DNA from: a virus
Length of the DNA stretch: 24,513 bases
Virus record (IMG/VR): IMGVR_UViG_3300009156_000083
Location: 1 to 24,513 of that record
Strand: one strand, 5' to 3'
Every line of letters begins with the position of its first letter. Position 1 is the stretch's first letter. Shown here piece after piece: positions 1 to 6,172 of this stretch. A program made the translations under genes and the position numbers. The notes beneath the pieces are model-generated. The model was not told where the DNA came from, did not search any database, and was given only the letters and a program-made list of their open reading frames with translations.

Positions 1-63
1 CGGAGCCGGAGCCGTCGCCGGAGCCGTAGCCGGAGCCGGAGCCGTAGCCGTAGCCGGAGCCGG
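1..63. repeat. Hexanucleotide tandem repeat (cggagc/cgtagc)
   Basis: About ten imperfect 6-bp units, mostly CGGAGC or CGTAGC with one CGTCGC, run from the left edge to about position 63. Read on the minus strand they encode alternating Gly-Ser and Gly-Tyr (one Gly-Asp). The unit is a multiple of three, so changes in copy number keep the frame. The array continues outside the window and its full length is unknown. Confidence 0.85.
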
Positions 64-112
64 CCGACCGACGCGCCCATGCGGGCACGTCGGTAAGGCT
101 CAGGAGACGCAC
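1..112 (-). CDS. Gly-Ser/Tyr repeat protein, partial
   Basis: A partial gene: it starts with GTG at 110-112 and runs off the left edge, giving 37 visible residues. The first 15 or so (VRLLSLTDVPAWARR) look like ordinary protein. After that the sequence alternates glycine with serine, tyrosine or aspartate (GSGYGYGSGSGYGSGDG). The start is supported by a GGGGAG ribosome-binding site about 7 nt upstream and by a 13-nt overlap with the end of the previous gene, which suggests coupled translation. Small proteins with GSGYG-type repeats occur in phage genomes, but I know of no established role. The low-complexity tail could be flexible or self-associating; that is inference. The reading frame is well supported and the function is unknown. 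Confidence 0.6.
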   Translation of the reverse strand, partial: MRLLSLTDVPAWARRSAGSGYGYGSGSGYGSGDGSGS

Positions 113-462
113 GGTGCGGCTCCCCATGCAGCAGCGGCCTCCGCCGTGCCCTCGGTGACGGAGTTGACATCCGCGAGCCTCAGCGCCGGGACCTGGGCGC
201 CGATCCGGCACTCCGCATTCGGTCCGGTGGCTGCGAGCCCGAAGACGCCGCCGACACTGCGCGACCAAGCGATGCAGTTGCGCGCGCGAAGGAGTCGGAG
301 CGCGCCGCTGCGGAAGTTCGAGTCGTTCGACGCCCAGCCGAAGAACACTCCTCGGTGGGCACCCGTGGTGACGAGCACCGCGATCTCGCCGCGGTCGCTC
401 GGAGTCTGGGCTGCCTCGTCGGCGGCAGCCTTGCCGTTGTCGTCGTTCTTCTTGCGGTTCAA
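100..462 (-). CDS. Conserved small phage protein (DUF6948-like)
   Basis: A 120-aa protein of unknown function. It begins with a TTG codon (460-462), chosen because AGGAGG lies 8 nt upstream. The N-terminus (residues 1-25) is polar and probably disordered. Residues 28-112 form a compact domain with the motifs VLVTTGAHRGVFFGW, RARNCIAWS and GVFGLAATGPNAECRIG. This pattern resembles a phage domain I remember as DUF6948; the name is from memory and unchecked. It sits after the recombination pair in the same operon, with a 30-nt gap from the upstream gene. There is no membrane segment or known catalytic motif. Confidence 0.7.
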   Translation of the reverse strand: MNRKKNDDNGKAAADEAAQTPSDRGEIAVLVTTGAHRGVFFGWASNDSNFRSGALRLLRARNCIAWSRSVGGVFGLAATGPNAECRIGAQVPALRLADVNSVTEGTAEAAAAWGAAPCVS

Positions 463-492
463 GGTGTGTTCCTCCTGCGGGTGCGCCGAGTC

Positions 493-1461
493 CTACGGCG
501 CGTTGGAATCCGTCGGGTCGGTGGGATCGTGGTCGAGCGCGCCGGACACTGGCGCCTGCTTGTTGCCGCGCTCGGTGGGGGCCGGCGCAGGATTGGGAGT
601 CGGCTCGGGCTTCGGCTCGACGGCCGGCTTCGTGGGCGCAGCGCCGATATCCGAGGGAGTGGTCGCGACACGCGTGCGCTCGGCTGCTTCGCGCTCGGCC
701 TTCGGCCTCATGGCGTCTTCGACCGTGAGCTCGCCGGACTTGATCGCGTTCAACATCCCGCGGAGCTGTCGGAGGTCGAGCTCCGTCAGGTCTTCGACCG
801 ACTCGCGCCCGAGCACCGCCAGCACGTCGCCGGCCTGCACGCTGTGGCGCTTGTGGTACTCCGCGAGCGCGGCCCCGCGGCGCTGCTCCATCGTGCCCTT
901 GCCGGCAGCCGCGGCCTGGGCGGCCTCGTACTCCTCGGCGAACAGCGACTTCGGGACGCACGCGAAGATCGCGTTGCGGCGGGCGATCGCCGAGGCGGCC
1001 GCGACCGCGAGCTGGCGATCGTCGTCGTCGGGGTGCTTCGCCTTCTTCTTCTTCTGGACGAGGCGGCGAACCTCGACGCTGTAGGCGACGTTCGACTCGA
1101 GGTCGTGCGAGACGCCGCGCACGATCACGGCGTTCTGCCCGATGTCCATGATGGTCGTCGCGACCCGGAGGTTCCCCCAGGCTTGCGCCACCATCTCGGC
1201 GAAGCGGACCGACGGGCCCTCGATCATCTTGCCGCCGCGGGGCAGGGCGTAGATGCACTCGTCGGCGGTCGACTGATTGAGCGTCGCGAACGTCCGCAGG
1301 CGGGCCTTGAATCGCGAGAGGATTCGCGGGTACGCGTGTGCGGTGGCAACCTGCTGGTCGATCTCGCCCTTGGTGATGTTCTGCAGCGCGCTCGCGTCGA
1401 GCACGGCGAGCTTTACTTCGGTGGTGTCGTCTTCGTAGCTGGTGGTGTCGTCGTTCGGCAT
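493..1461 (-). CDS. Putative single-strand annealing protein (RecT-like role)
   Basis: A 322-aa protein. Residues 30-170 form the conserved-looking core, with ALPRGGKMIEGPSVRFAEMVAQ (around 72-93), AWGNLRV, a beta-rich stretch ending SVEVRRLVQKKKKAK, and AVAAASAIARRNAIFACVP. Residues 205-250 are a helical segment, and the tail after about 265 is Pro/Glu/Asp-rich and probably disordered. The ATG at 1459-1461 has AAGGAC just upstream. It lies 50 nt after a RecE-like exonuclease gene. Paired exonuclease and annealing protein (RecE/RecT, lambda Exo/Beta) is a common phage arrangement, so a role in annealing recombination is inferred from context plus the acidic tail. I cannot assign it to a named annealing family by sequence alone. 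Confidence 0.6.
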   Translation of the reverse strand: MPNDDTTSYEDDTTEVKLAVLDASALQNITKGEIDQQVATAHAYPRILSRFKARLRTFATLNQSTADECIYALPRGGKMIEGPSVRFAEMVAQAWGNLRVATTIMDIGQNAVIVRGVSHDLESNVAYSVEVRRLVQKKKKAKHPDDDDRQLAVAAASAIARRNAIFACVPKSLFAEEYEAAQAAAAGKGTMEQRRGAALAEYHKRHSVQAGDVLAVLGRESVEDLTELDLRQLRGMLNAIKSGELTVEDAMRPKAEREAAERTRVATTPSDIGAAPTKPAVEPKPEPTPNPAPAPTERGNKQAPVSGALDHDPTDPTDSNAP

Positions 1462-1511
1462 GGCTGTCCTTGTGGCGCGTCGTCGCGCAGGCAAGCGGTT
1501 GGGGCTCAGGG

Positions 1512-2429
1512 CTACAGGCCGTCGAGAAACTGGCCCGGGAGGGAAAGCAGCTGCGGTCCGCGCTCGACGTCGGCGAGCCAGTCGCCGTCGGTCATGCGGC
1601 GGTCGAGCTCGGCGAGCAGCGTTCGGTACTGGCGACGGCCGGCTTCGAGCGCGTACTCGTCGAATTCGTAGATCGCGACCTCGTGGGTCGGTGACTTGTG
1701 GACCGCGATGTCGGCGAAGCGCAGCACCTCGCCCGTGACGGCCGCGACGCCGTCGATGTACATGGCGGCCTGGCGCGCGTAGCCGCGGCGGCCTGCGGCC
1801 CACCCGAAGGCGTCAGGGCCGACGTCGTCGGCGGTCTTCAGGTCCGAGATGCAGACGCCGTAGAGAATCGCGTCGAGACGCGCACGGCACAGGACGCCCG
1901 TGACCTTGTCGCGCCACACGAGCACGCGCTCCGTCGCATCCGCGCCGATGAGCAGGTTGCGCGCGCGCTCGGAAGTCGGTGTGTCGCCGCGAGCGATCGC
2001 GCGGTACATCGCCATCGCGAGGTCGTACTCGTCGGCCTTCACGACCACGAGTCCGGCGTTCTCGGCCTTCCACGCAGCGCGCTCGGCCTTCCCGTCGCGG
2101 GTCCGACCGTCGAACTCCCACGCGGGCTCGCGCGTGTACCCACCTTCCCACTGCGCCACCTCGAGCACGGCCTTGTGGGTGTAGCGACCGACCCGCAGCG
2201 CCTTGGTGTCCTCGTCGGGGATTCGATCCTCCGGCTCGGCGAGGAAGCGCGCCCAGTAGAGCGGCGGGCTCTCGCGCAGGACCTCGAGGCGCGAGCGGCT
2301 CGCGAGCGGGAGCTGGAAGTAGGCGGCGTCCGAGATGTCGTCCACCCACACGCCCTCGCCGCGCTGCAGCTCGACCCACGGCTTCGGCACCCAGACGGCT
2401 GGAAGGTTCGATTCGGTCGGGATGTCCAT
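1512..2429 (-). CDS. RecE-like PD-(D/E)XK exonuclease
   Basis: A 305-aa protein with the layout of phage exonucleases of the RecE/DUF3799 type (PD-(D/E)XK nucleases), which degrade one strand of double-stranded DNA ends. Visible motifs in order: GRYTHKAVLE (81-90, the G-x-x-x-H helix), CRARLDAI (181-188, candidate metal-binding D186), SDLKTA (195-200, the D-x-K part of the active site, D196 and K198), and YARQAAMYIDG (217-227, the Q-x3-Y helix). The ATG at 2427-2429 overlaps the previous stop as TGATG and has GGGAGG 7 nt upstream; a longer upstream reading is a shadow. It probably acts with the next gene's product in recombination. The family fit is good; strand polarity and substrate are not shown. 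Confidence 0.8.
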   Translation of the reverse strand: MDIPTESNLPAVWVPKPWVELQRGEGVWVDDISDAAYFQLPLASRSRLEVLRESPPLYWARFLAEPEDRIPDEDTKALRVGRYTHKAVLEVAQWEGGYTREPAWEFDGRTRDGKAERAAWKAENAGLVVVKADEYDLAMAMYRAIARGDTPTSERARNLLIGADATERVLVWRDKVTGVLCRARLDAILYGVCISDLKTADDVGPDAFGWAAGRRGYARQAAMYIDGVAAVTGEVLRFADIAVHKSPTHEVAIYEFDEYALEAGRRQYRTLLAELDRRMTDGDWLADVERGPQLLSLPGQFLDGL

Positions 2430-2776
2430 CACGGCACCTCCCGCATCTCGGCAAGCACGCCGCGCACGCGCGAGATCGCGGCGATGTCCTCTTCCGCGCA
2501 CCGCACTTGCCGCTGCGCGGCGGCGAGGCGCTCGTGCGCTCGCACGCCTGCGACGTAGAGCAGCTCGTCGGGCTCGTCGGCCGGAGTGGCCCAGTCGGAC
2601 ATTACCCCGTAGCCGGAGCCGCCTCCGCGGAACGGCAGGACGAGCGGTCCTTGCACGTACCTCACGCCCGAGGGAACACCGGCAGCGTCGACAGAGATGA
2701 CGAACGCGTAGTCCACGGACTCAACGCCGTTGAAGCAACGTGCCTTGCGCACAAGGTCTCCGGGCTTGAGCGTCAC
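2429..2776 (-). CDS. Unknown 115-aa protein
   Basis: A 115-aa protein that I do not recognise. The start is GTG at 2774-2776, overlapping the previous stop as GTGA and preceded by GGAGG at 7 nt. The first half (residues 1-65) is beta-rich, beginning LKPGDLVRKA, which resembles the opening of small SH3-like barrels, and includes a glycine patch (FRGGGSGYG). The second half (75-115) is a charged helix. It lies just upstream of the exonuclease gene and shares one base with it, so the two are probably translated together. The function is unknown. Confidence 0.7.
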   Translation of the reverse strand: MTLKPGDLVRKARCFNGVESVDYAFVISVDAAGVPSGVRYVQGPLVLPFRGGGSGYGVMSDWATPADEPDELLYVAGVRAHERLAAAQRQVRCAEEDIAAISRVRGVLAEMREVP

Positions 2777-3093
2777 GGCGACACCTCCGGCGGCGGCACG
2801 CAGTTCACGTGGAAGAGCTCGCCGCCGACGATCGCGTGCGCGTGGTCTTGCCGCACCGGAAGGCGGCAGGTTCCGCACGGATCGGCGCAACGCTCCTGCC
2901 AGATGCGCGCGATGTCCCGCGCGACGAGTTCGCACTGCGCGACCGATCCGAGCTCTTCGATCCGCTCGACGTTGTGGTGGCGAAGCAGCCACGCGACGGC
3001 CTGGCGGACCGTCCAGAACTCCGACTGCCAGAGCCGGACGAACGCACGGCGGACAAGCGCCTGCGCCTGTGGGAGGGCGAGCAGCGGTCTCAT
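2773..3093 (-). CDS. Unknown 106-aa protein with zinc-knuckle-like C-terminus
   Basis: A 106-aa protein. The ATG at 3091-3093 overlaps the previous stop as ATGA and has GGGAGG 8 nt upstream, so it is preferred over the longer in-frame start. Residues 1-70 are helical (QAVAWLLRHHNVERIEEL). The C-terminal part has cysteines and histidines spaced like a metal site: CADPCGTC, then DHAHAIVGGELFHVNC. This resembles a treble-clef or zinc-knuckle fold, in which four of these residues would hold zinc; that is inference. It could bind nucleic acid or protein. No named family is recognised. Confidence 0.7.
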   Translation of the reverse strand: MRPLLALPQAQALVRRAFVRLWQSEFWTVRQAVAWLLRHHNVERIEELGSVAQCELVARDIARIWQERCADPCGTCRLPVRQDHAHAIVGGELFHVNCVPPPEVSP

Positions 3094-3383
3094 GCCGGCG
3101 GCCTCCCGAAGCGCGCCGTATAGCGCTTCGCCTCCAGGTCGATTTCTCGTTGCCATGCATCGCGCTCGGCGACGACGTCATCCATGACGGCCATGTCGGC
3201 CTCGGTCGGCTCGCCCTGGCCTGGCGCGATCGAGTTGACGATCGCCGCGACGGCTGAGAACGCCCCGGCGTAGAAGGCCTTGCGGGTCTCGTCGATCTGC
3301 ACCTTGCTCGCGCCGGGCGGGACAACGGTGGCCAGGTAACTGGCCCACGCATCCGCGACGAGCGTCCTCCTACTCGGCTGCAT
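3090..3383 (-). CDS. Unknown 97-aa helical protein
   Basis: A 97-aa protein of unknown function. The ATG at 3381-3383 has GGAGG 6 nt upstream and overlaps the end of the upstream gene by 14 nt. Residues 8-55 are mostly alpha-helical (DAWASYLATVVPP, RKAFYAGAFSAVAAIVNSI). Residues 57-90 include a charged helix (EADMAVMDDVVAERDAWQRE). Small early proteins with the wording RKAFYAGA are common in phages, but no activity is known to me. It overlaps the next gene by ATGA. Confidence 0.7.
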   Translation of the reverse strand: MQPSRRTLVADAWASYLATVVPPGASKVQIDETRKAFYAGAFSAVAAIVNSIAPGQGEPTEADMAVMDDVVAERDAWQREIDLEAKRYTARFGRPPA

Positions 3384-3561
3384 GACGCACCTCCATCAGC
3401 TCGCGATCGGCGGCGCGCTCCAGCGCGTCACGCAGCGACTCGATGTCCACCTCCCAGCACGTGCCGCGGGGATGCTCCGCGACGGTGCACTCCACCTCGT
3501 GCACGCGCCCGTCGATGGTGACGGCCACGGTCACCCGCGCGCCGATGTCGTTGAACTTCAT
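3370..3561 (-). CDS. Unknown 63-aa protein
   Basis: A 63-aa protein starting MKFNDIGARVTVAV. The ATG at 3559-3561 overlaps the stop of the 32-aa membrane peptide as ATGA and has GGGAGG upstream, so the longer in-frame start (84 aa) is rejected. The N-terminal 35 residues look like beta strands (VTVAVTIDGRVHEVECTV), and the C-terminal part is a charged helix (SLRDALERAADRELMEVRH). No family is recognised. It is part of the tightly overlapping early operon. Confidence 0.65.
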   Translation of the reverse strand: MKFNDIGARVTVAVTIDGRVHEVECTVAEHPRGTCWEVDIESLRDALERAADRELMEVRHAAE

Positions 3562-3656
3562 GACCGCGGCCTCCCGAAGTGCAGCCAGAACACGAGACAG
3601 GTGAGGGCGGTGAGCACGAGCCACACGCCGAGGATCACGAGGACGTCACCGAACAC
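3558..3656 (-). CDS. 32-aa single-pass membrane peptide
   Basis: A very short gene between two larger ones. It starts with GTG at 3654-3656, inside the last codons of the Gp88-like gene, and ends with a TGA that overlaps the next ATG as ATGA. GGGAGG lies just upstream of the start. The peptide (VFGDVLVILGVWLVLT, then ALTCLVFWLHFGRPRS) is one hydrophobic helix of about 22 residues followed by a short basic tail, so it should be an inner-membrane peptide with a positively charged C-terminus. The ribosome-binding site, both overlaps and the clean hydrophobicity support it. The function is unknown. Confidence 0.65.
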   Translation of the reverse strand: MFGDVLVILGVWLVLTALTCLVFWLHFGRPRS

Positions 3657-4443
3657 TGGGGCCTCCCTGCAGCACGGGCAGACGACGCGCGCTCGCCCCG
3701 GGCCCGTGCTCGGCGAACGCGATCACGAGACGACGACTCCGCAGCGCGAGGTCGTCCATGCACAGCCGGCACGTGGCGCACGTCAGCTGCGAGCCGGCTT
3801 CAACCGGGCAGGGGACCGCCGTCAGTCGCCCGACCGGGAAGGTTCGATGTCCGCGCGGGTACTCCGGCACGATCACGGCGGGCGCGTATCCTGCAGCCCA
3901 TGCGTCGCGCACGTCAGCGAGCGAGTCGCAGCTCGCCAGCACGGAGAGCAGGGGACCCCACGCGTGCGAGGGGATGTCGCGCCACCTGTGGGTGTACGTC
4001 CAAGCTCGTCCACCACCGCGAGCGCGCCACCGACGTGCAGCCTCGCCGAGCATCTCGGCACCCGCCGCACACGAGACGTCACCTCCGACGTGGAGCCGAA
4101 GGTCTCGTCCACCGCGCGCGCCGTCCTGCGGGACGCCGTTGGGATAGAGGGCGTCGATCTGCTCGGCCTCTTCGCGGATGACATCGAGCGCGCTCCAGCC
4201 GAACGCGGCGCTGTCGAGCGCACGCCCGTGCTTCGCGGTCGCGCCGGCCTGCACGTAGCAGCCGTTGTTCTTGAACGAGCACGAGTCGGGACACGTCGCC
4301 GCGATCGACACGTAGGTCGTCGTCACGAACGGACCGAGCGGGACGTTGCGGCGCCAGCCGCCGGGGAACTTCAGCTGCTGCTGCGGCGCGAGCTTCCGGT
4401 TCGAGCTCGCACGCTGGATGGCCACCGGTGTCGCGTTAGACAT
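3646..4443 (-). CDS. Gene-product-88-like cysteine-rich protein
   Basis: A 265-aa protein resembling the phage Gp88 family (known from mycobacteriophages; biochemical role unestablished). Residues 48-64 hold C51-x3-C55-x6-C62 in TCPDSCSFKNNGCY. LRLHVGGDVSC (115-125) and AWTYTHRWRDI (147-157) follow. The end carries a second cluster, C212-x9-C222-x2-C225-x2-C228 (CATCRLCMD), then RLVIAFAEHG. Two cysteine clusters plus a barrel-like layout suggest metal or iron-sulfur binding, and a distant radical-SAM-like enzyme is possible, but the first cluster is not the usual CxxxCxxC. The ATG has GGGAGG upstream and overlaps the previous gene by 8 nt. Family assignment is moderate; activity is unknown. 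Confidence 0.7.
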   Translation of the reverse strand: MSNATPVAIQRASSNRKLAPQQQLKFPGGWRRNVPLGPFVTTTYVSIAATCPDSCSFKNNGCYVQAGATAKHGRALDSAAFGWSALDVIREEAEQIDALYPNGVPQDGARGGRDLRLHVGGDVSCAAGAEMLGEAARRWRARGGGRAWTYTHRWRDIPSHAWGPLLSVLASCDSLADVRDAWAAGYAPAVIVPEYPRGHRTFPVGRLTAVPCPVEAGSQLTCATCRLCMDDLALRSRRLVIAFAEHGPGASARRLPVLQGGPSVR

Positions 4444-4816
4444 CGTCGGTGCCTCCCGCGCGCAGCTCCCACTCGATCGCCTTCCGTGGGTCGTCCATGT
4501 CGCGCATGTGCGCTTCGGCCCTCGCGAACAGCACAGGGTCGATGGCTTCGAGCGCGATGCTGTAGATGTCGTGCTGTCGACGCAGCGCCGCGAGCTGTTG
4601 GTCGTAGCGGTCGAGAACGACGGCGAGCTTGGAACGAGGCGTCAGCTTGCAGCGGATCGCCCAGGCCAGTCGGTTGCACTCGCGGTAGAGCTTCTTCGCA
4701 TCCTGCGGAGGTGGGTTCATCCCGCGGGCATGCGGGAGAACGGCCGGCCATTGCACGGAACGCAGGTTCGCCTCTGCGGCCAAATGGCCGAAGCGAGGTC
4801 CGGAGTGGCGAGTCAT
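4436..4816 (-). CDS. Unknown 126-aa protein
   Basis: A 126-aa protein that I do not recognise. The start ATG at 4814-4816 overlaps the previous stop as ATGA, with GGAGG about 10 nt upstream. Residues 36-75 form a basic helical stretch (DAKKLYRECNRLAWAIRCK, LTPRSKLAVVLDRYDQQ). The C-terminal third is another helix (AIDPVLFARAEAHMRDMDD). There is no membrane segment and no metal motif. An internal ATG at residue 33 (MNPPPQDAKK) is a possible later start, but the overlap favours the longer form. It lies directly upstream of the Gp88-like gene. Confidence 0.65.
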   Translation of the reverse strand: MTRHSGPRFGHLAAEANLRSVQWPAVLPHARGMNPPPQDAKKLYRECNRLAWAIRCKLTPRSKLAVVLDRYDQQLAALRRQHDIYSIALEAIDPVLFARAEAHMRDMDDPRKAIEWELRAGGTDDV

Positions 4817-5340
4817 TGCTCGTCGCCTCCGGCGAGCGTCAGGTCGATGCGCTCACGCAGCTCGCGGAGGTACGCGATCGCGTCGGCGCGAGCGTCCTCG
4901 GCAGTGGCGAGCACGCCGCGGCTCGGCGTCGACGTCGCGTAGGCGTCGGTGACCCACCACCAGTTGCCGACGAGCTCCGGGCAATCCTTCGCGTCGCGCT
5001 CATCGTCGCCGTACTGGCGGGCGCGAATCTCGACGGGCTCGATCGGTTCGACGTCGACGTTCAGCTCGCCGGTGTCGTCGATTCTCTCGCGCGCCTGGTA
5101 GTCGGCGAGCACGCGGTCCGCCGCAGCATCGGAGTCCTTGATCCCGAACGTCGCGACGACCAGCGCCCCGAGGTCGAGCGCACCGTAGAGCCGCACCGAT
5201 CGGATGCGCTCCCACCCGAAGGCGTACGCGCGCTGAACGTCTCCCCACCAGACGCCGCCGATGCGCTGCACGACCGTGATGGCGTGCTGGCCGTCGTCCG
5301 AGTAGACGGTGAACGAGCCGATGAGCGCCTCGGCCTTCAC
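4813..5340 (-). CDS. Unknown 175-aa protein
   Basis: A 175-aa protein of unknown function. It starts with GTG at 5338-5340, overlapping the previous stop as GTGA. Residues 5-65 look like a beta-rich domain (GSFTVYSDDGQHAITVVQRI, GGVWWGDVQRAYAFGWERI). The middle is acidic (DDTGELNVDVEPIEPVEI). The end combines GNWWWVTDAYATSTPSRG with a helix (ADAIAYLRELRERIDL). The repeated aromatic residues suggest a folded ligand- or protein-binding module, but I cannot name a family. It is the third gene after the candidate promoter. Confidence 0.7.
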   Translation of the reverse strand: MKAEALIGSFTVYSDDGQHAITVVQRIGGVWWGDVQRAYAFGWERIRSVRLYGALDLGALVVATFGIKDSDAAADRVLADYQARERIDDTGELNVDVEPIEPVEIRARQYGDDERDAKDCPELVGNWWWVTDAYATSTPSRGVLATAEDARADAIAYLRELRERIDLTLAGGDEQ

Positions 5341-5519
5341 GCGGCACCCCGCAGCTTCCGCGCGAGCACGGCCGCGACGACCGACTCCACGCGCGCGACC
5401 GCATCGGCGGTCATGCGTTTCCCCATCACTGCCAAGGCCGTCGCATCACTCGCGGAGAACCCGATCAGCGCGAGACCGATCGCGCGCTCGGTGACGTCGT
5501 GCAGATCGCGGCGGGTCAT
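5337..5519 (-). CDS. Unknown 60-aa protein
   Basis: A 60-aa, mostly alpha-helical protein (MTRRDLHDVTERAIGLALIG, then DAVARVESVVAAVLARKL). The ATG at 5517-5519 overlaps the previous stop as ATGA, and the next gene overlaps its own stop as GTGA, which locks the frame. The composition could allow a small helix-turn-helix-like fold, but no clear DNA-binding motif is visible. It is the second gene from the candidate early promoter. The function is unknown. Confidence 0.65.
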   Translation of the reverse strand: MTRRDLHDVTERAIGLALIGFSASDATALAVMGKRMTADAVARVESVVAAVLARKLRGAA

Positions 5520-5794
5520 CGGCGCCCCCGGTGAATCGGAAAGCGCTCGGCGAGCAGTCGCGGGCCCGGGCCACGCACGGCACCGGTCGAAGCGCCGACG
5601 AGCTCGTCCGCGCGCTCGCGGATCGTCGCCGGCAGCGGCAGAGGGCGCCCGAGTCGTCCGCGGTTACGCAGGTCGGCGCAGACGGCCGCCACGTGGGCGT
5701 CGAGGCTGGGTCGGACATCCGCCGACGTGGCCTGCTCTTCAGTTCCGGGAAGCCGAGAAGATGGAAGTTGTCCACCTGGCGTTTGCGCGCTCAT
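5516..5794 (-). CDS. Unknown 92-aa protein, first gene of the left operon
   Basis: A 92-aa protein and the first gene after the candidate promoter at 5831-5858. The ATG at 5792-5794 has AAAGGC just upstream. Residues 1-25 are Gln/Pro/Ser-rich and probably disordered; residues 26-65 look helical and charged (SLDAHVAAVCADLRNRGRLG, ATIRERADELV). The C-terminus is basic (ERFPIHRGRR). Being the first early gene, it might be a regulator, but no DNA-binding motif is clear. It overlaps the next gene by ATGA. Confidence 0.65.
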   Translation of the reverse strand: MSAQTPGGQLPSSRLPGTEEQATSADVRPSLDAHVAAVCADLRNRGRLGRPLPLPATIRERADELVGASTGAVRGPGPRLLAERFPIHRGRR

Positions 5795-5806
5795 GTCTGC
5801 CTTTCG

Positions 5807-5822
5807 CTGGGTTGGCGCCCAG
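5807..5822 (-). promoter_or_regulatory. Leader hairpin before the first early gene
   Basis: The inverted repeat ctggg-ttggcg-cccag has 5-bp arms and a 6-nt loop. It lies between the candidate promoter and the ribosome-binding site of the gene starting at 5794. In the transcript it would fold about 10 nt before the AAAGGC site. It may influence translation or simply be a chance stem. Confidence 0.3.
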
Positions 5823-5830
5823 TACGTTCG

Positions 5831-5858
5831 TCTATACGGGTTATCGACCCGCCGTCAA
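5831..5858 (-). promoter_or_regulatory. Candidate sigma70-type promoter for the left operon
   Basis: Read on the minus strand: TTGACG (5853-5858, one mismatch to TTGACA), a 16-bp spacer, then TATAGA (5831-5836, four of six to TATAAT). It is in the largest non-coding stretch of the left half, points to the gene starting at 5794, and leaves a leader of roughly 30 nt. The spacer holds the palindrome cgggt-tatcg-acccg (5837-5851), placed where a repressor could block RNA polymerase. Promoter hexamers are well spaced; regulation by the palindrome is inference. Confidence 0.5.
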
Positions 5859-5881
5859 GAGACTTGAGGAACTTCGGCGCG

Positions 5882-5893
5882 AACAGTGCTGTT
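5882..5893. promoter_or_regulatory. Operator-like palindrome upstream of the early promoter
   Basis: The perfect inverted repeat aacag-tg-ctgtt lies about 25 bp upstream of the candidate -35 hexamer. Size and location fit a binding site for a dimeric regulator, but no regulator gene is identified in the window. Confidence 0.25.
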
Positions 5894-5985
5894 GCGTTCA
5901 GATTCCTAGCGTGCAAGATGCTTCACACCGGACGTCGACGCTTCGCTGCGCGTGAGCCTTTCTGCGCATCGAGCCATGGCCGGTA

Positions 5986-6019
5986 GAGCCCGCGAAGGTT
6001 TGGCGACCGACGCGGGCTC
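5986..6019 (-). terminator. Stem-loop after the lysis cassette
   Basis: A perfect 9-bp inverted repeat, gagcccgcg (5986-5994) and cgcgggctc (6011-6019), with a 16-nt loop. It begins two bases after the stop codon at 6022 on the minus strand, at the end of the lysis-like cassette. The position fits a terminator or transcript-stabilising hairpin. There is no run of U afterwards, so it is not a classic intrinsic terminator. Confidence 0.45.
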
Positions 6020-6021
6020 GC

Positions 6022-6168
6022 CTATTTCGCACTCTCACCGGTGCCGCGCTGCCCGAGGGCGTGCTCGAGCATCCGGCGCCAGTCGTCGAGGACGCGAACG
6101 GCGGGCATCTGCGCGCGGGTGAGCAGTGCCGCGCGGACCTGCGGCATCTCGGCCAGAACGCGGCGCAT
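6022..6168 (-). CDS. Unknown 48-aa protein, end of lysis cassette
   Basis: A 48-aa protein starting MRRVLAEMPQVRAALLTRAQ and ending RGTGESAK. The ATG is at 6166-6168, 4 nt after the previous stop. It is predicted to be helical and basic, with a tryptophan in VLDDWRRMLEHAL. This frame looks more protein-like than the overlapping 92-aa reading at 5898-6176, whose composition is Arg/Ser/Cys-rich, and it ends just before a stem-loop. It may be too short to classify; the function is unknown. Confidence 0.5.
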   Translation of the reverse strand: MRRVLAEMPQVRAALLTRAQMPAVRVLDDWRRMLEHALGQRGTGESAK

Positions 6169-6172
6169 CGCG

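Noticed and set aside
1-63. Repeat array as a possible CRISPR
   Set aside because: Units are 6 bp without spacers and translate to a Gly-Ser/Tyr peptide in a frame with a start and ribosome-binding site.
3382-5955. 857-aa open frame on the plus strand
   Set aside because: It lies opposite a chain of overlapping minus-strand genes with ribosome-binding sites. Its composition is Arg/Ala/His-rich without recognisable motifs, as expected for an antisense shadow in GC-rich DNA.
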